Shown: positions 34,329 through 43,511, numbered from the stretch's first letter. The stretch is 64,000 nt of DNA from Verrucomicrobiota bacterium (GCA_017305195.1 JAFKMU010000050.1:42023-106022), one strand, 5' to 3'. The notes: generated from the letters alone by a model not told the origin. Made by a program: numbers and translations.

Positions 34329-35551
34329 GACTGTACGAAGGACCTTAGCAGGTCGGCCAGCCGGTCGGAAATCTTTGCGACGGCAAAATGGGCGTTCGCG
34401 CATTCCCGGGATAGCGCCCGGTCCGCGGCGGTGCGGGTCTTTTTGCGCTTCGCCATCTCGCCGAGCGCCGCGCCCAGCGTGCGGGGGTCTTCGTCCGTCA
34501 GCCGGATGTCGCCCGGGGCGAGGTAATCCGCGTTGCCATTGGTCCGCCCGACGATCACCGGCAGTCCGCAGGCCTGCGCCTCCGCCACGGAGGAGCCGAA
34601 GTTCTCCTCCTCGCTCGGCTGCACCAGCACGTCGTGATCGTGCAGGAGTCGCGGCACCTCGGCTCGCGGGAGAAACTGCCGCCACTCGATCCGGTCGGGA
34701 TATGGGAAGTCGCGGATCAGCCGGTCGTATCCCTTGAGGAATCCCACTCCGCCTACGATCGTCAGCCGCAGGTCCGTTCCCTTGCGGATGGCGTCCGCCG
34801 CCCCGTCGAGAAACAGGTCCAGCCTCTTGCGCGGAATGATCCGCCCCAGCCAGAGGCAGCGCAGCGGGCCGTCGGAAGCGGGAGGTTCCGGGGCCAGGTG
34901 AAACGCCTCCAGGTCGATCGGGTAGGGGAGCGTGTGGATTTTCTTCTCATCCACTCCATACGTCTCCTCCAGCGTCTCGCGCGACTGCTGGCTGCCGACC
35001 AGGATCTGGTCGGAAAATCGAAGCGGCGGCAGTCCCGCCGGGCTGAGCCGGAGCATTGCCAGCGCCCGCCATCGGAGCGCCGCCACCGGCCCGGCCAGCT
35101 TCCGGATCTGGTCGTAATGATGAAGGACCGACCGCGCGTCGGTTCCCGGAGGTCCCTGGGCAAAGCTCACCGAAGGCACGCTCGCGGCCCGTCCCCGCGC
35201 ATACTCTCCCAGCCATAGCACGAGGTCGAAGGGGCGTCTGGCGTTGTGCTCTCCGATCCGGCGCACCAGCAGCCGGTGGTAGGTGTAGGAATCCCACACG
35301 CCGCTCGCGACTCCCGCCAGCGGAACCCGCTCCAGCCGCGCTCGCAGCCGGTCGGCGAAGATGTTGTCGACATCGACGAAATCAAATCCCGGATGCCCGC
35401 CCACCGACGGCCTCGGGTCGACGAAGGAGGCCTTGGAGAAAAAGGTGATCTGGAACCCGCGTTCCAGCAGCCCCTGCAGCAGCAGCGCGTTGGCGCTCGC
35501 CACGCTTCCGGCTTCCGCTGAGACATACCCGGTGGCCGCGATTCGCATCAT
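34325..35551 (-). CDS. Glycosyltransferase, GT4-like
   Basis: 408 residues. MMRIAATGYVSAEAGSVASA opens the first lobe, and SFAQGPPGTDARSVLHHYDQ is a mid-lobe segment common in exopolysaccharide transferases. RCLWLGRIIPRKRLDLFLDG and ENFGSSVAEAQACGLPVIVG (E-x7-E) form the donor lobe. The next gene upstream ends 12 bp before its start. Specificity is unknown. Confidence 0.88.
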   Translation of the reverse strand: MMRIAATGYVSAEAGSVASANALLLQGLLERGFQITFFSKASFVDPRPSVGGHPGFDFVDVDNIFADRLRARLERVPLAGVASGVWDSYTYHRLLVRRIGEHNARRPFDLVLWLGEYARGRAASVPSVSFAQGPPGTDARSVLHHYDQIRKLAGPVAALRWRALAMLRLSPAGLPPLRFSDQILVGSQQSRETLEETYGVDEKKIHTLPYPIDLEAFHLAPEPPASDGPLRCLWLGRIIPRKRLDLFLDGAADAIRKGTDLRLTIVGGVGFLKGYDRLIRDFPYPDRIEWRQFLPRAEVPRLLHDHDVLVQPSEEENFGSSVAEAQACGLPVIVGRTNGNADYLAPGDIRLTDEDPRTLGAALGEMAKRKKTRTAADRALSRECANAHFAVAKISDRLADLLRSFVQS

Positions 35552-35563
35552 CAGGGGGCGAGG

Positions 35564-36469
35564 CTACAGCCCCAGGTTCTTGGGAGCGCGCCCGAGTTTC
35601 TGCTGTTCAACCCAGAAGGCGCTCCGAGGTTGGGCGTGGTATTTTGCCAGCCATCCCGGCAGCAGGCTCAGGAAAATGAAAAACTCCGCCGCGAAGACCC
35701 CGGCGGCCCGGAGGTTGTTCGCCGACCATTTGCGACCCCGGAACCGGCTCAGGATCACGAGCAGCACATGCCTCGGCAGTCTCCATGCCACCTGCGCGGT
35801 TGTGCCGCCAAAGTCATAGGTGCTGATGACCCGCGACTCCCAGCGGCGGGCCAGCCGACCGGCGGGAGGAGTGCTTCGCAGCGGATGCTCCACCGCCGCC
35901 TCGGGCAGGAACACGACCCGACCTCCGCGCAGACTCCAGCGTGCCGCAAACTCCGTGTCCTCAAATGCCGCCATCGGAAAGCGTTCGTCGAAGGCTCCCG
36001 CCTCCAGAAAGGCCCGCCGGGGGATGGCGAAGTTGCACGAGATCAGTGCTCCGCCGTCCGGATTGTGCGGAGCCTCGGTGAGGATGGAGTCCGCCGCACC
36101 CTTGCGGATCGTAGCCCCTTCCAGGGCGATATCTTCCTGCGCCGAGTGCCCGGCTATCGCCGTGAGGTATGCGCTCAGGAAGTGCTCCACCGGCTCGCAG
36201 TCGTCATCCAGGAAGATCAGCCATTCGCCTTGCGCCGCCCGGGCTCCCGCGTTGCGGTTCGCCGCCGGTCCGCGCCGCGGCCCGGCGAGATGGCGAACGC
36301 CCGGGAATCGCTCGTTCAGCATTGATCGCGTCGCGTCGTCGCGGCTGTCATCGCAGATGATGATCTCCACGCCCGCCGCCGCGGCTTGCGGCGCCACCCG
36401 CGCGAGGCAGGCGGCGAGTTCCTGCGGCCGCTGATACGTGGGAATGATGAGGGTGACCGAGGCGCTCAT
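35564..36469 (-). CDS. Glycosyltransferase family 2
   Basis: 301 residues from ATG 36469, overlapping the stop of the acyltransferase gene (ATGA). MSASVTLIIPTYQRPQELAA, IIICDDSRDD and the metal-binding GEWLIFLDDDCEPVEHFL are the GT-A/GT2 core, followed by ISCNFAIPRRAFLEAGAFDE and FEDTEFAAR (ED catalytic base region). A C-terminal hydrophobic stretch (VFAAEFFIFLSLLPGWLA) may anchor it to the membrane. It is an inverting transferase of the surface polymer pathway, similar to rhamnosyl- and mycofactocin-type GT2 enzymes. Confidence 0.9.
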   Translation of the reverse strand: MSASVTLIIPTYQRPQELAACLARVAPQAAAAGVEIIICDDSRDDATRSMLNERFPGVRHLAGPRRGPAANRNAGARAAQGEWLIFLDDDCEPVEHFLSAYLTAIAGHSAQEDIALEGATIRKGAADSILTEAPHNPDGGALISCNFAIPRRAFLEAGAFDERFPMAAFEDTEFAARWSLRGGRVVFLPEAAVEHPLRSTPPAGRLARRWESRVISTYDFGGTTAQVAWRLPRHVLLVILSRFRGRKWSANNLRAAGVFAAEFFIFLSLLPGWLAKYHAQPRSAFWVEQQKLGRAPKNLGL

Positions 36470-37032
36470 TCCGCCTCTGTCTCCGGTTGGTTCCGGTAGC
36501 GGATGACTCGGCCGGGATTCCCGACTACCACCGCCCAGGGCGGGACATCCTTGGCGATCACGGCTCCGGCTCCGATCACGGCGTGGTCGCCGATCGTGAC
36601 TCCGGGCAGGATGATCGCACGCGTCCCGATCCACACGTCATCGCCGATCCACACCGGGCGCTCGTCCATGTTTCCCTGCTGCATGATCGGGATATCCGTG
36701 CGCTCGATGCGGTGATTCGTCGTCCAGATGACCACCTCGGGGCCCATGATGGTGCAGTTGCCGATATGCACTTCGCCTCTCAGGTCGCAGTCGATGCCGA
36801 GATCGGAATCATCGCCCAGCCAGATGGTATTTCCTCGTCCGAATCTCGCCCCGTGCTCGATGTTCACCCGCAGGCCGCAGTGCGCCAGCAGCCTCCCGGC
36901 GGTGAAGCGTCTCCAGGCCTTGAAGAGCGGGCCTCCCCAGCGGCTGTAGGAACACGGCAACGGCCTGGCCAGGAGCGTGTAGGCTGCAAACCAGATGTTG
37001 TTCCTCAGGGCTTTCAGGGAGAGATTGATCAA
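36466..37032 (-). CDS. Hexapeptide-repeat acyltransferase (WcaF/CysE type)
   Basis: About 188 residues. The left-handed beta-helix hexapeptide repeats run through ARFGRGNTIWLGDDSDLGID, GEVHIGNCTIMGPEVVIWTT and WIGDDVWIGTRAIILPGVTI. NHRIERTDIP carries the likely catalytic His, and VVVGNPGRVIRYR ends the domain. It should O-acetylate a polymer sugar. No in-frame ATG exists between the upstream gene's stop and the domain; TTG 37032 is the best start (LINLSLKALRNNIWFAAYTL) and is uncertain. A longer frame to 37845 runs inside the upstream gene. Confidence 0.8.
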   Translation of the reverse strand: MINLSLKALRNNIWFAAYTLLARPLPCSYSRWGGPLFKAWRRFTAGRLLAHCGLRVNIEHGARFGRGNTIWLGDDSDLGIDCDLRGEVHIGNCTIMGPEVVIWTTNHRIERTDIPIMQQGNMDERPVWIGDDVWIGTRAIILPGVTIGDHAVIGAGAVIAKDVPPWAVVVGNPGRVIRYRNQPETEAE

Positions 37033-37054
37033 GCAGTCTGTTGTTTCGGGGAGT

Positions 37055-38203
37055 TTATCGTGAGGCCGCCACCTGTTGCCAAGCCCGCAGATGCGCGGCC
37101 ACCATGGCTTCCGTCGTGTAGCGCTCCCGTTGGAGGCGACTGCCTTCCGCTCCGAGATTTGCGGCGAGGGCGGGAGCGTCGAGGAGGTTGTGGATTTTCT
37201 CCGCCAGGACGCTCGGGTCCTGTGCGGCCCACAGGCCGGTTTTTCCGTCCTCCACCAGCTCCCGGCTGGCCGGGGCTGTGCCGCAGATGACGGGTTTGCC
37301 GTAGGACCAGGCTTCGACATAGACGATGCCGAAGGATTCGTGGGCCGAGGGCAGGCAGAAGACATCGCAGGCCGCGTAGGCGTCGGCTTTGGTGCGTTCA
37401 TCGACCAGGCCGAGGTCGCGATAGCTTTCCGCAGGGAGGGTTTTCTCCCGCAGGGGCTCGCCCGGCCCCGCGACCAGCAGCACGGCCTCGGGATGGCGCG
37501 GCAGGACAAGTTTCCAAGCCTCCAGCAGGGCGGGATATCCCTTGCCTGCGTCTCGTCTCCCGAGAAAGAGGACCGTTGGCCGCCGCCCGATCCCGAGCTG
37601 ATCCCGGAGCCGCGCTCCGTCTCCATCCGGCAGGCAGAAGGGCGGCAGTCCGCAAATCCGCGTTTTTTCCGGGGGCAGGCCGAGCCGCGCGAGATGGTCT
37701 TGTTCACTCCCGCTCTGGCAAAAGACCACGTCGGCTCTCCGGTACAGCTCAAGGTCGATGGGCGCGTCGCCCCACTGGCCGGGATGCACCGCCGGCCAGA
37801 CGGAAAGCGGAACGCCGAGCTTGTGCGCCCACCGGACCATGGCAAAGCCCGTATGATCCCAACCCGTTCCCGTCACGTGAATGGCGGAGGGCGACAGGGC
37901 GCGGGGCATGATGAGCCGTCGTCCGGCGAGCCATGCCGCCCACTGCGGCGCTCTCGTGGAGAGCCGGGGCAGCCAGCTTTGGGTCATCTGGCCGGGAAGG
38001 CTTTCCTTCAGAATGTGCAGCGGCCACGGCAGCGTCTCGTAGCCGAGCCGGTCGTCGGGATGTCTCTCGTATTCGCACAACGAACAGGCCTCCACGCCGC
38101 GAACCCGCAGGCCCCGGGCGAGATGGCGTTGATACTCCGCGAGTCCGCCGATGTAAGTCGGGGCGATCTGGCTGGCGAGGGCGATGGTCGTCGGTGTCGT
38201 CAC
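37055..38203 (-). CDS. Glycosyltransferase, GT4-like
   Basis: 382 residues, GT-B fold. ALASQIAPTYIGGLAEYQRH opens the acceptor lobe, and HVTGTGWDHTGFAMVRWAHK is a conserved mid-segment. VLFLGRRDAGKGYPALLEAW and ESFGIVYVEAWSYGKPVICG (E-x7-E) form the donor lobe. The start overlaps the upstream stop by four bases. Confidence 0.9.
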   Translation of the reverse strand: MTTPTTIALASQIAPTYIGGLAEYQRHLARGLRVRGVEACSLCEYERHPDDRLGYETLPWPLHILKESLPGQMTQSWLPRLSTRAPQWAAWLAGRRLIMPRALSPSAIHVTGTGWDHTGFAMVRWAHKLGVPLSVWPAVHPGQWGDAPIDLELYRRADVVFCQSGSEQDHLARLGLPPEKTRICGLPPFCLPDGDGARLRDQLGIGRRPTVLFLGRRDAGKGYPALLEAWKLVLPRHPEAVLLVAGPGEPLREKTLPAESYRDLGLVDERTKADAYAACDVFCLPSAHESFGIVYVEAWSYGKPVICGTAPASRELVEDGKTGLWAAQDPSVLAEKIHNLLDAPALAANLGAEGSRLQRERYTTEAMVAAHLRAWQQVAASR

Positions 38204-39471
38204 GGTGTTTTTGTGGCCAGCGCCCGGCGATAGGTGTCGGCGACGATGCGCGCTGTCTTTTCCCAGGAAAAAAGGGCCGCTCTCGCCAGGCCTTTTGCGC
38301 GCAGGGACTCCCGCAGTTCCCGGTTGGCAACGAGGGCCTGCATGGCTTGCACGAGCCCGCGTTCATCGTCGGGAGCGATCAGGATCGCCGCATCTCCCGT
38401 CACCTCCGGCAGCGACGCGGTGTTGGCGCTCACGACCGGAGCGCCGCATTGCATGGCCTCCAGAGGGGGCAGGCCGAAGCCTTCCGCGAGCGACGGAAAG
38501 AGAAAGGCCGTGCAATGACTGTAGGCGACCGCCAGCTCCTCATCGCTCACGGCTCCCGTGAAATGAATGCGCCCGCGCAGTTCCGGCGTCTTCTCGATCT
38601 CCCGGTCGATCTCGGTGTGGTTCCAGCCGAGCTTGCGCGAGCCGACCAGCAGCAGCTGATGCGCGTTCTCTCCCCTGGCGAATTCCTGAAAGCATCGGAT
38701 CAGCAAGGGAATGTTCTTCCGCGGCTGCGGGTTGGCGACGGAGAGAAAGTAGGGCGCATCGGGGATGCCGTGCTGATGCAGGAAGGCCTTGCGCGCGGCG
38801 TCGTCTCCGGCGGGCCGGAAAAGAGCCTCCGCCGCCAGCGGCATCACCGCGATGCGGTCCTCCGGGATGGGCAGGGTCCGGCCCAGCTCCCGGCGCGTGT
38901 ACTCGGAGACCGTGAGCACCCAGGTGCGGGCGGGATCGACCCGGGCCAGCGTTTGCTCCAGCATCCGGCGGTTGTAAGATCCGGCGGGTTCCGCCAGGGG
39001 GAAAAGGTCATGCATGGTCAACACCATGGGACCGCGGAACTGACCCGGCTCCGGCAGCGGACGAAAGGGGGAGTGGAACAGGTCGATCTTCCCGTCGAGC
39101 GGACGGGGCGCGGCATCCAGCCGGGAGAGAGTGTTGAAGAGCTTGCTGGCGAAACTTCTCGGCGCGTCGGGCCGGTTGACTCCGGCGAGCGATGGGGCGT
39201 AGAGGCCGCGAAGCCCGAAGCGCGAGACCGTACCGGCCATCACTGGCGGGCGGGGAGCCCAGCGGTTCTTCCAGTACGCATGTGTGCGGGCATCCGTCAG
39301 CGCCGGACGTTCATCGCCGCCATGACACCCGATCATGCAGAGATCAAACTCCGCCGAGTCACGCAGGATTTCGGCGACATTTTCGATCACGCGCCCGATT
39401 CCGGTGACATGCCTCCGGTCGGAGTGCAGGTCCGCGCAAAACGACACGTCGTAGGCGATGCGCGGTTTCAT
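38200..39471 (-). CDS. Glycosyltransferase, GT4-like
   Basis: 423 residues from ATG 39471 (MKPRIAYDVSFCADLHSDRR), overlapping the upstream stop as ATGA. The GIGRVIENVAEILRD pattern and FHSPFRPLPEPGQFRGPMVL are typical of mannosyltransferase-like GT4 proteins. PYFLSVANPQPRKNIPLLIR and EGFGLPPLEAMQCGAPVVSA (E-x7-E) mark the donor site. The longer frame to 39573 is not needed. Confidence 0.9.
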   Translation of the reverse strand: MKPRIAYDVSFCADLHSDRRHVTGIGRVIENVAEILRDSAEFDLCMIGCHGGDERPALTDARTHAYWKNRWAPRPPVMAGTVSRFGLRGLYAPSLAGVNRPDAPRSFASKLFNTLSRLDAAPRPLDGKIDLFHSPFRPLPEPGQFRGPMVLTMHDLFPLAEPAGSYNRRMLEQTLARVDPARTWVLTVSEYTRRELGRTLPIPEDRIAVMPLAAEALFRPAGDDAARKAFLHQHGIPDAPYFLSVANPQPRKNIPLLIRCFQEFARGENAHQLLLVGSRKLGWNHTEIDREIEKTPELRGRIHFTGAVSDEELAVAYSHCTAFLFPSLAEGFGLPPLEAMQCGAPVVSANTASLPEVTGDAAILIAPDDERGLVQAMQALVANRELRESLRAKGLARAALFSWEKTARIVADTYRRALATKTP

Positions 39472-40598
39472 GCGATGGACTTGAGCAAGCCTGCGGCCAC
39501 GGCATCGTTGCTGACCAGCGCGCGCCATTTGCGGGCGATGTGATCCGGATCGCGCCGCCCCTGATCCCAGCACTGCAGCTCGGCCAGGGCGGCCCGGGCG
39601 AGGCTGGCGTCATCCCGATGCGCGGCGAGGGTGCCCGAGGCCCCCTGGTCGACGAGGGCGACAAAACCCGGCAGGGAAGGGGCCACGACGGTCGCCCCGA
39701 GGCAGAGCGCCTCCAGCGAGCCGATGGGCTGCGTCTCCCAACGCGACGAGGCGAGCAGGAAACGCGCTTCGGCGAGGATCGCGCGCAATTCCGTTCGCGG
39801 GATCTGCCCGGCCAGGCGGACGCGCGGATGCCCGGCCAGCGCGGCGAAATTCTCCATTCCCGCCCCGGCCACGACAACTCGGACGTCTTCGCGCTCCGCC
39901 AGCACGCGCTGGAGGGTTCGCTGCAGGAGGGGCGCATCTTTTTGCACATCATCCCAACGCCCTCCGCAGAAGACGAGCGGCGGCCGATCGGCCCCGCCGA
40001 TGGGCGCGGTGAGAAACTCGTCTTTCACGCTGTGCGGGACCACGGCGATGCGTCCGCCCAGGTCCTCGCGCCCGTAGTGCGTGAAGATCGCGCGCAGGTT
40101 CTCCGCCGCCTCCCGCGATTCGATCGCGATGGCATCCGAGGCATTGGCCGTGGCCAGAAGCTCCGCATCCTCCTCCCGGCTCAGGCGGAGATAGCGGCGC
40201 AGCCAGTGAACCCCTTCGCGCACGCGGCTCCCAACGGTTGGCGCGGAGGACAGACACAGGGAGAGCGTCTCTCGCGGAAAGACCCGCACGCTGGCCTGCC
40301 CGTCGCTGTCGGCTCGCGTGATGGTGCGGGTGCCGGCCTGTTGCAGCGCCTCCAGCAGGCGGTAGTCCCGCAGCCAGTTAAAGACGATCGCGACATCGAG
40401 CCCCTGCCTTTGCCAATAGGCGGCATCGCTCATGTCGGACGGCGAAGCCTCGACGACCGGAAAGTCCGCCTCTCCCGCGTCATTCCCCAGGCAGTACAAA
40501 ACCGGCTCATGCCCCAGGCGGGCCAGCGCTGCGCAATAACCGTCCTGATCGATGGAGGCTCTCCACCAGCGGGTGGTCAGAACGATCGCGACTTTCAC
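39468..40598 (-). CDS. Glycosyltransferase, GT4-like
   Basis: 376 residues, GT-B fold. MKVAIVLTTRWWRASIDQDG starts the acceptor lobe. PLVFCGGRWDDVQKDAPLLQ followed by the donor lobe with WETQPIGSLEALCLGATVVA (a variant E-x7-E with Gln-Pro in place of F-G) marks a GT4 enzyme. It begins over the stop codon of the Wzt gene (ATGA), which ties glycan assembly and export in one message. Confidence 0.85.
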   Translation of the reverse strand: MKVAIVLTTRWWRASIDQDGYCAALARLGHEPVLYCLGNDAGEADFPVVEASPSDMSDAAYWQRQGLDVAIVFNWLRDYRLLEALQQAGTRTITRADSDGQASVRVFPRETLSLCLSSAPTVGSRVREGVHWLRRYLRLSREEDAELLATANASDAIAIESREAAENLRAIFTHYGREDLGGRIAVVPHSVKDEFLTAPIGGADRPPLVFCGGRWDDVQKDAPLLQRTLQRVLAEREDVRVVVAGAGMENFAALAGHPRVRLAGQIPRTELRAILAEARFLLASSRWETQPIGSLEALCLGATVVAPSLPGFVALVDQGASGTLAAHRDDASLARAALAELQCWDQGRRDPDHIARKWRALVSNDAVAAGLLKSIA

Positions 40599-41854
40599 GT
40601 CTCGGCGCGGGCTTGGGAATTCAGGCGGAAACTGGCGAGGACTTTCCCCGCGTTTTTGGCGCTCGCGAGGGAATATCCCAGCGTGGCCACATCCGAGCCG
40701 ACATGGAACCGGCAGGCATCGGGCCAGTGGTCGATGATCCCGGCGCTGTGGAGAAAGGCCTCCACCCGGTAATCTCCCGGCGGCAGCCAGGGCGAGTCGA
40801 TCACCACCTCCACGTCGCGATCCCCGGGTGCGATGCCACCCCCGTCGAGGTACTCGCTGTTGATCGCGAAAATCTCGTCATCGGCCTCGTTGCGAAAGTG
40901 CAGCGAGTAGTGAAACTTTGCATCGTCGCGGAATTGCCTGATCCTCGCCCGGAAGATGAGCGGCGTGCGCGCGGGAAATTCCGCCGCGGTCGGCTTCACG
41001 TATTCCAGCCGGTGCGTGCCCGTGCCAGACCGTGCGGTCATCGCCATGGCGACGCCCGTGTCCTCGTCGGACATGCCCTCCTTCTTGTACCGCGCGATCG
41101 TGTTCTCGGCGGTGTCGGTCAGGATCAGGCGGCCTTCCTTGAGCAGGATGCCCTTGCGGCAGAGGGCGGCGACGGCGGGAAGGTTGTGGCTGACGAAAAG
41201 CACCGTGCGGCCATTGGCCGTCACCTCCTTCATCTTGCCGATGCACTTCTTTTGAAACTCGGAGTCTCCGACCGCCAGCACCTCGTCGACGATGAGGATC
41301 TCGGGTTCCAGGTGCGCCGCCACGGCGAAGGCCAGCCGCACGTACATGCCGCTGGAGTACCGCTTCACCGGAGTATCGAGGAACTTCTCGATCCCGGCAA
41401 AGGCCACGATCTCGTCAAATTTCCGCCGGATCTCCGCCCGCGTCATGCCGAGGATGGCCCCGTTGAGATAGATGTTCTCGCGCCCGGTCAGCTCGGGGTG
41501 AAATCCCGTTCCCACCTCCAGTAGGCTGGCGACCCGGCCCTTGACCCCCACGCGTCCCGTGGTGGGTTCCGTGATGCGGCTGAGGATCTTGAGCAGCGTG
41601 CTCTTTCCCGCGCCGTTCCGGCCGAGGATGCCGACCACGTCGCCCCGGTTGACGGTGAAGGACACATCCTTGAGCGCCCAGAATTCCGCGCTGTCCGGTC
41701 CGGCCTTGTGCTTGCGGGCGGCCTTGAGCCAGCGGAGCGGGGCTGTCGCGGCATTCTGGATGGCGTGGCGCAAGGTGCCGTATGGCTGGAGCGTCTGGCC
41801 CAGCATGTAGAGCTTCGACAGCCCCTCGACCTTGATGACGGTGTCGTCGCTCAT
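40595..41854 (-). CDS. wzt: Polysaccharide ABC exporter, ATPase subunit with C-terminal carbohydrate-binding domain (Wzt)
   Basis: 419 residues. The ABC domain has Walker A GILGRNGAGKSTLLKIL, signature KRYSSGMYVRLAFAVA, Walker B EILIVDEVLAVGD and the switch His in VLFVSHNLPAV. The N-terminus VIKVEGLSKLYMLG and the helical insert before Walker A are Wzt-specific. A C-terminal ~140-residue beta-sandwich (HRLEYVKPTAAEFP to GYSLASAKNAG) matches the Wzt domain that recognises the modified end of the O-chain. It works with the permease, whose gene starts the operon 2 bp upstream. Confidence 0.92.
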   Translation of the reverse strand: MSDDTVIKVEGLSKLYMLGQTLQPYGTLRHAIQNAATAPLRWLKAARKHKAGPDSAEFWALKDVSFTVNRGDVVGILGRNGAGKSTLLKILSRITEPTTGRVGVKGRVASLLEVGTGFHPELTGRENIYLNGAILGMTRAEIRRKFDEIVAFAGIEKFLDTPVKRYSSGMYVRLAFAVAAHLEPEILIVDEVLAVGDSEFQKKCIGKMKEVTANGRTVLFVSHNLPAVAALCRKGILLKEGRLILTDTAENTIARYKKEGMSDEDTGVAMAMTARSGTGTHRLEYVKPTAAEFPARTPLIFRARIRQFRDDAKFHYSLHFRNEADDEIFAINSEYLDGGGIAPGDRDVEVVIDSPWLPPGDYRVEAFLHSAGIIDHWPDACRFHVGSDVATLGYSLASAKNAGKVLASFRLNSQARAET

Positions 41855-41856
41855 GC

Positions 41857-42738
41857 TCAGATGATGTCGGCAAACATCCGCTCGGTTTTGCGAAAGAACG
41901 CCACGCCTCCCGCGAAGAGCGCGATCGAGACGGCGAGGGAAAGCCACGTGCCGAGCTGAAATGCTCCCGCATCGCCGCCCAGGATCGCCCAGCGGAAACC
42001 ATCGATGATGCCCACCAGCGGATTCAGGCAATAGAGCGCAAACCATCCGGCTCCGAATTTCTCCCGGATCACCTCGCTGCTGTAGGCCACGGGACTCACG
42101 TACATGCCAAACTGTACCACGAAGGGAACGATGAAGCGGAAATCGCGATAGCGCACGGTCAGCGCTGTGATGAAGAGCCCGGCGCCGGTCGCCGCCAGGA
42201 TGGCGATGAGCGTGAAGAGCGGCAGCGCGAGCAGCCTCCAGGTCGGCAGGAAATCATACCACGCCATCAGCCCGGCCAGGATGACGAGGGAGACCAGGAA
42301 ATCGACCAGCGACACCAGCACGGAACTCGTCGGAATGATGGCTCGAGGGAAATACACCTTGGAGATCATCCCGGCATTGTTCACCACGCTCTGCCCGGCA
42401 TTGGACACGGCATTGGAGAAAAACTGCCACGGCAGCATGGCGGCGAAAACCATGATGGCATACGGCGCGGAACCGAGAGACGGCAGGCCCGCCACCTTGC
42501 CAAAGATCACCGTCATGATGATCATGTTGATCAGCGGCTGCAGGATCGCCCATGCCGCCCCGGCCACGGTCTGCTTGTAGCGCACCGCCACATCCCGCCA
42601 CGCCAGGATGAAGAGCAGCTCCCGGTACCGCCAGAGATCATGCCAGTACCGCTTCTCCGATTGCCCGGCCTCGATCATCAGATCAAAATCCCCAAACGAA
42701 TCGTCGTTCGCGGGTGAGGCCGTGGCGGGTGAAGTCAT
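41857..42738 (-). CDS. wzm: Polysaccharide ABC exporter permease (Wzm)
   Basis: 293 residues with six membrane helices of the ABC-2 type: RELLFILAWRDVAVRYKQTV, GAAWAILQPLINMIIMTVIF, FSNAVSNAGQSVVNNAGMIS, KVYFPRAIIPTSSVLVSLVD and PVAYSSEVI followed by NPLVGIIDGFRWA. It moves the undecaprenyl-linked polymer across the inner membrane with Wzt. ATG 42738 is chosen over an upstream in-frame start because MTSPATASPANDDSF precedes the conserved region. It is the first gene of the 17-gene minus-strand operon. Confidence 0.92.
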   Translation of the reverse strand: MTSPATASPANDDSFGDFDLMIEAGQSEKRYWHDLWRYRELLFILAWRDVAVRYKQTVAGAAWAILQPLINMIIMTVIFGKVAGLPSLGSAPYAIMVFAAMLPWQFFSNAVSNAGQSVVNNAGMISKVYFPRAIIPTSSVLVSLVDFLVSLVILAGLMAWYDFLPTWRLLALPLFTLIAILAATGAGLFITALTVRYRDFRFIVPFVVQFGMYVSPVAYSSEVIREKFGAGWFALYCLNPLVGIIDGFRWAILGGDAGAFQLGTWLSLAVSIALFAGGVAFFRKTERMFADII

Positions 42739-43043
42739 AACGTGCTCTGCACGAATGATGAAGCCTGACAAAGCGCGGCCTTGTCGAGGTATTTCCCTCG
42801 TTCCCGGGGGAACCGGGCGGACCCGCCGGCCCCGACCTCTCCTGCCAAAGGCTCCGCCGGGTTCCTTGGGGGGCTGTTCCTGCCGCCGTCCGCACCCGCC
42901 ACCGACCCTCCGCAGCCGCGCTCTCCCGGGCCGCGGGAGGCGGTATTTGCAAGATCAGGATTTGACAATCACATCCGGATGTGATTTCTTGGGAAAACAA
43001 TGCTGCTGGGATAAAATCCCCCGGCCCTCAACGATTCATCGCC
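42739..43043. other. Divergent region between polysaccharide operon and cassette operon
   Basis: 305 bp without a supported gene. The left ~220 bp are very G+C-rich and hold the promoter of the minus-strand polysaccharide operon, which was not resolved. The right end carries TTGACA at 42962 followed at once by the LacI-type operator and then the pseudopilin cassette. A GTG-initiated frame beginning inside the operator is rejected as the cassette start. Confidence 0.6.
42962..42986 (+). promoter_or_regulatory. Promoter -35 with overlapping palindromic operator, pseudopilin cassette
   Basis: TTGACA (42962-42967) is a perfect -35 and its last base is the first base of AATCACATCCGGATGTGATT, a perfect 20-bp palindrome at 42967-42986. 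The -10 would fall at about 42985-42990 and is poor (TTTCTT). This is the most symmetrical of the five copies of the operator in the window. A repressor bound here would cover the -35/-10 spacer and block RNA polymerase. Confidence 0.8.
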
Positions 43044-43511
43044 ATGTTGCCCCCAAGCATCGCCCAACGCCCGAGACGGGCCTCCCGGAAGAAGACGACC
43101 GCCTTTTCGCTGGTCGAGGTGGTGACGGCGCTCGGCATCGTGAGCTTTGGGTTGGTCTCCATGATGGGGCTGCTGGTGGCGGGAATCGGCACGTTTCGCG
43201 AGGCGGTGAATGCCACCACGGAGGCGCAGATCGCGCAGCAGCTCGCCAACAAGATGTCGCTGGCGGATTACTCCGCGATCGTGACCAACTCGGAAAAGGT
43301 CTACCACTTCACGCAGGAGGGCCTGCCGGTGCAGAATGCCGGGGAGGCGATTTACTCCGCGAAAGTCAGCGCGCCGACGAAGCTCCTCGTCCCCGGGGCC
43401 ACCTCCGACGGCGTGAGCAATACCTCCACCGTGGTGATCTCCATCTGGAGCAAAACCTCGCCGGAAAGCACCAATGCGATTCCCCTGCAAATCGCCAACA
43501 ACGGCTCCTAG
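43044..43511 (+). CDS. Pseudopilin-like Verru_Chthon cassette protein B
   Basis: 155 residues. The N-terminal type IV pilin signature is AFSLVEVVTALGIVSFGLVS, with cleavage expected after Ala20 and the essential Glu5 of the mature protein present. It is followed by one transmembrane/packing helix and a small, mostly beta C-terminal domain ending in Ser-rich sequence. Size and sequence (EAQIAQQLANKMSLADYS) fit the 'cassette protein B' family, one of four proteins that recur together in Verrucomicrobium and Chthoniobacter. Type II secretion minor pilins (GspI) are the closest mechanistic analogues. It is the first gene of the operon and starts 57 bp after the operator. Confidence 0.82.
   Translation: MLPPSIAQRPRRASRKKTTAFSLVEVVTALGIVSFGLVSMMGLLVAGIGTFREAVNATTEAQIAQQLANKMSLADYSAIVTNSEKVYHFTQEGLPVQNAGEAIYSAKVSAPTKLLVPGATSDGVSNTSTVVISIWSKTSPESTNAIPLQIANNGS

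Noticed and set aside
42981..43043. GTG start for cassette protein B inside the operator
   Set aside because: It would place the start codon within the palindrome; ATG 43044 is nearer the prepilin motif.
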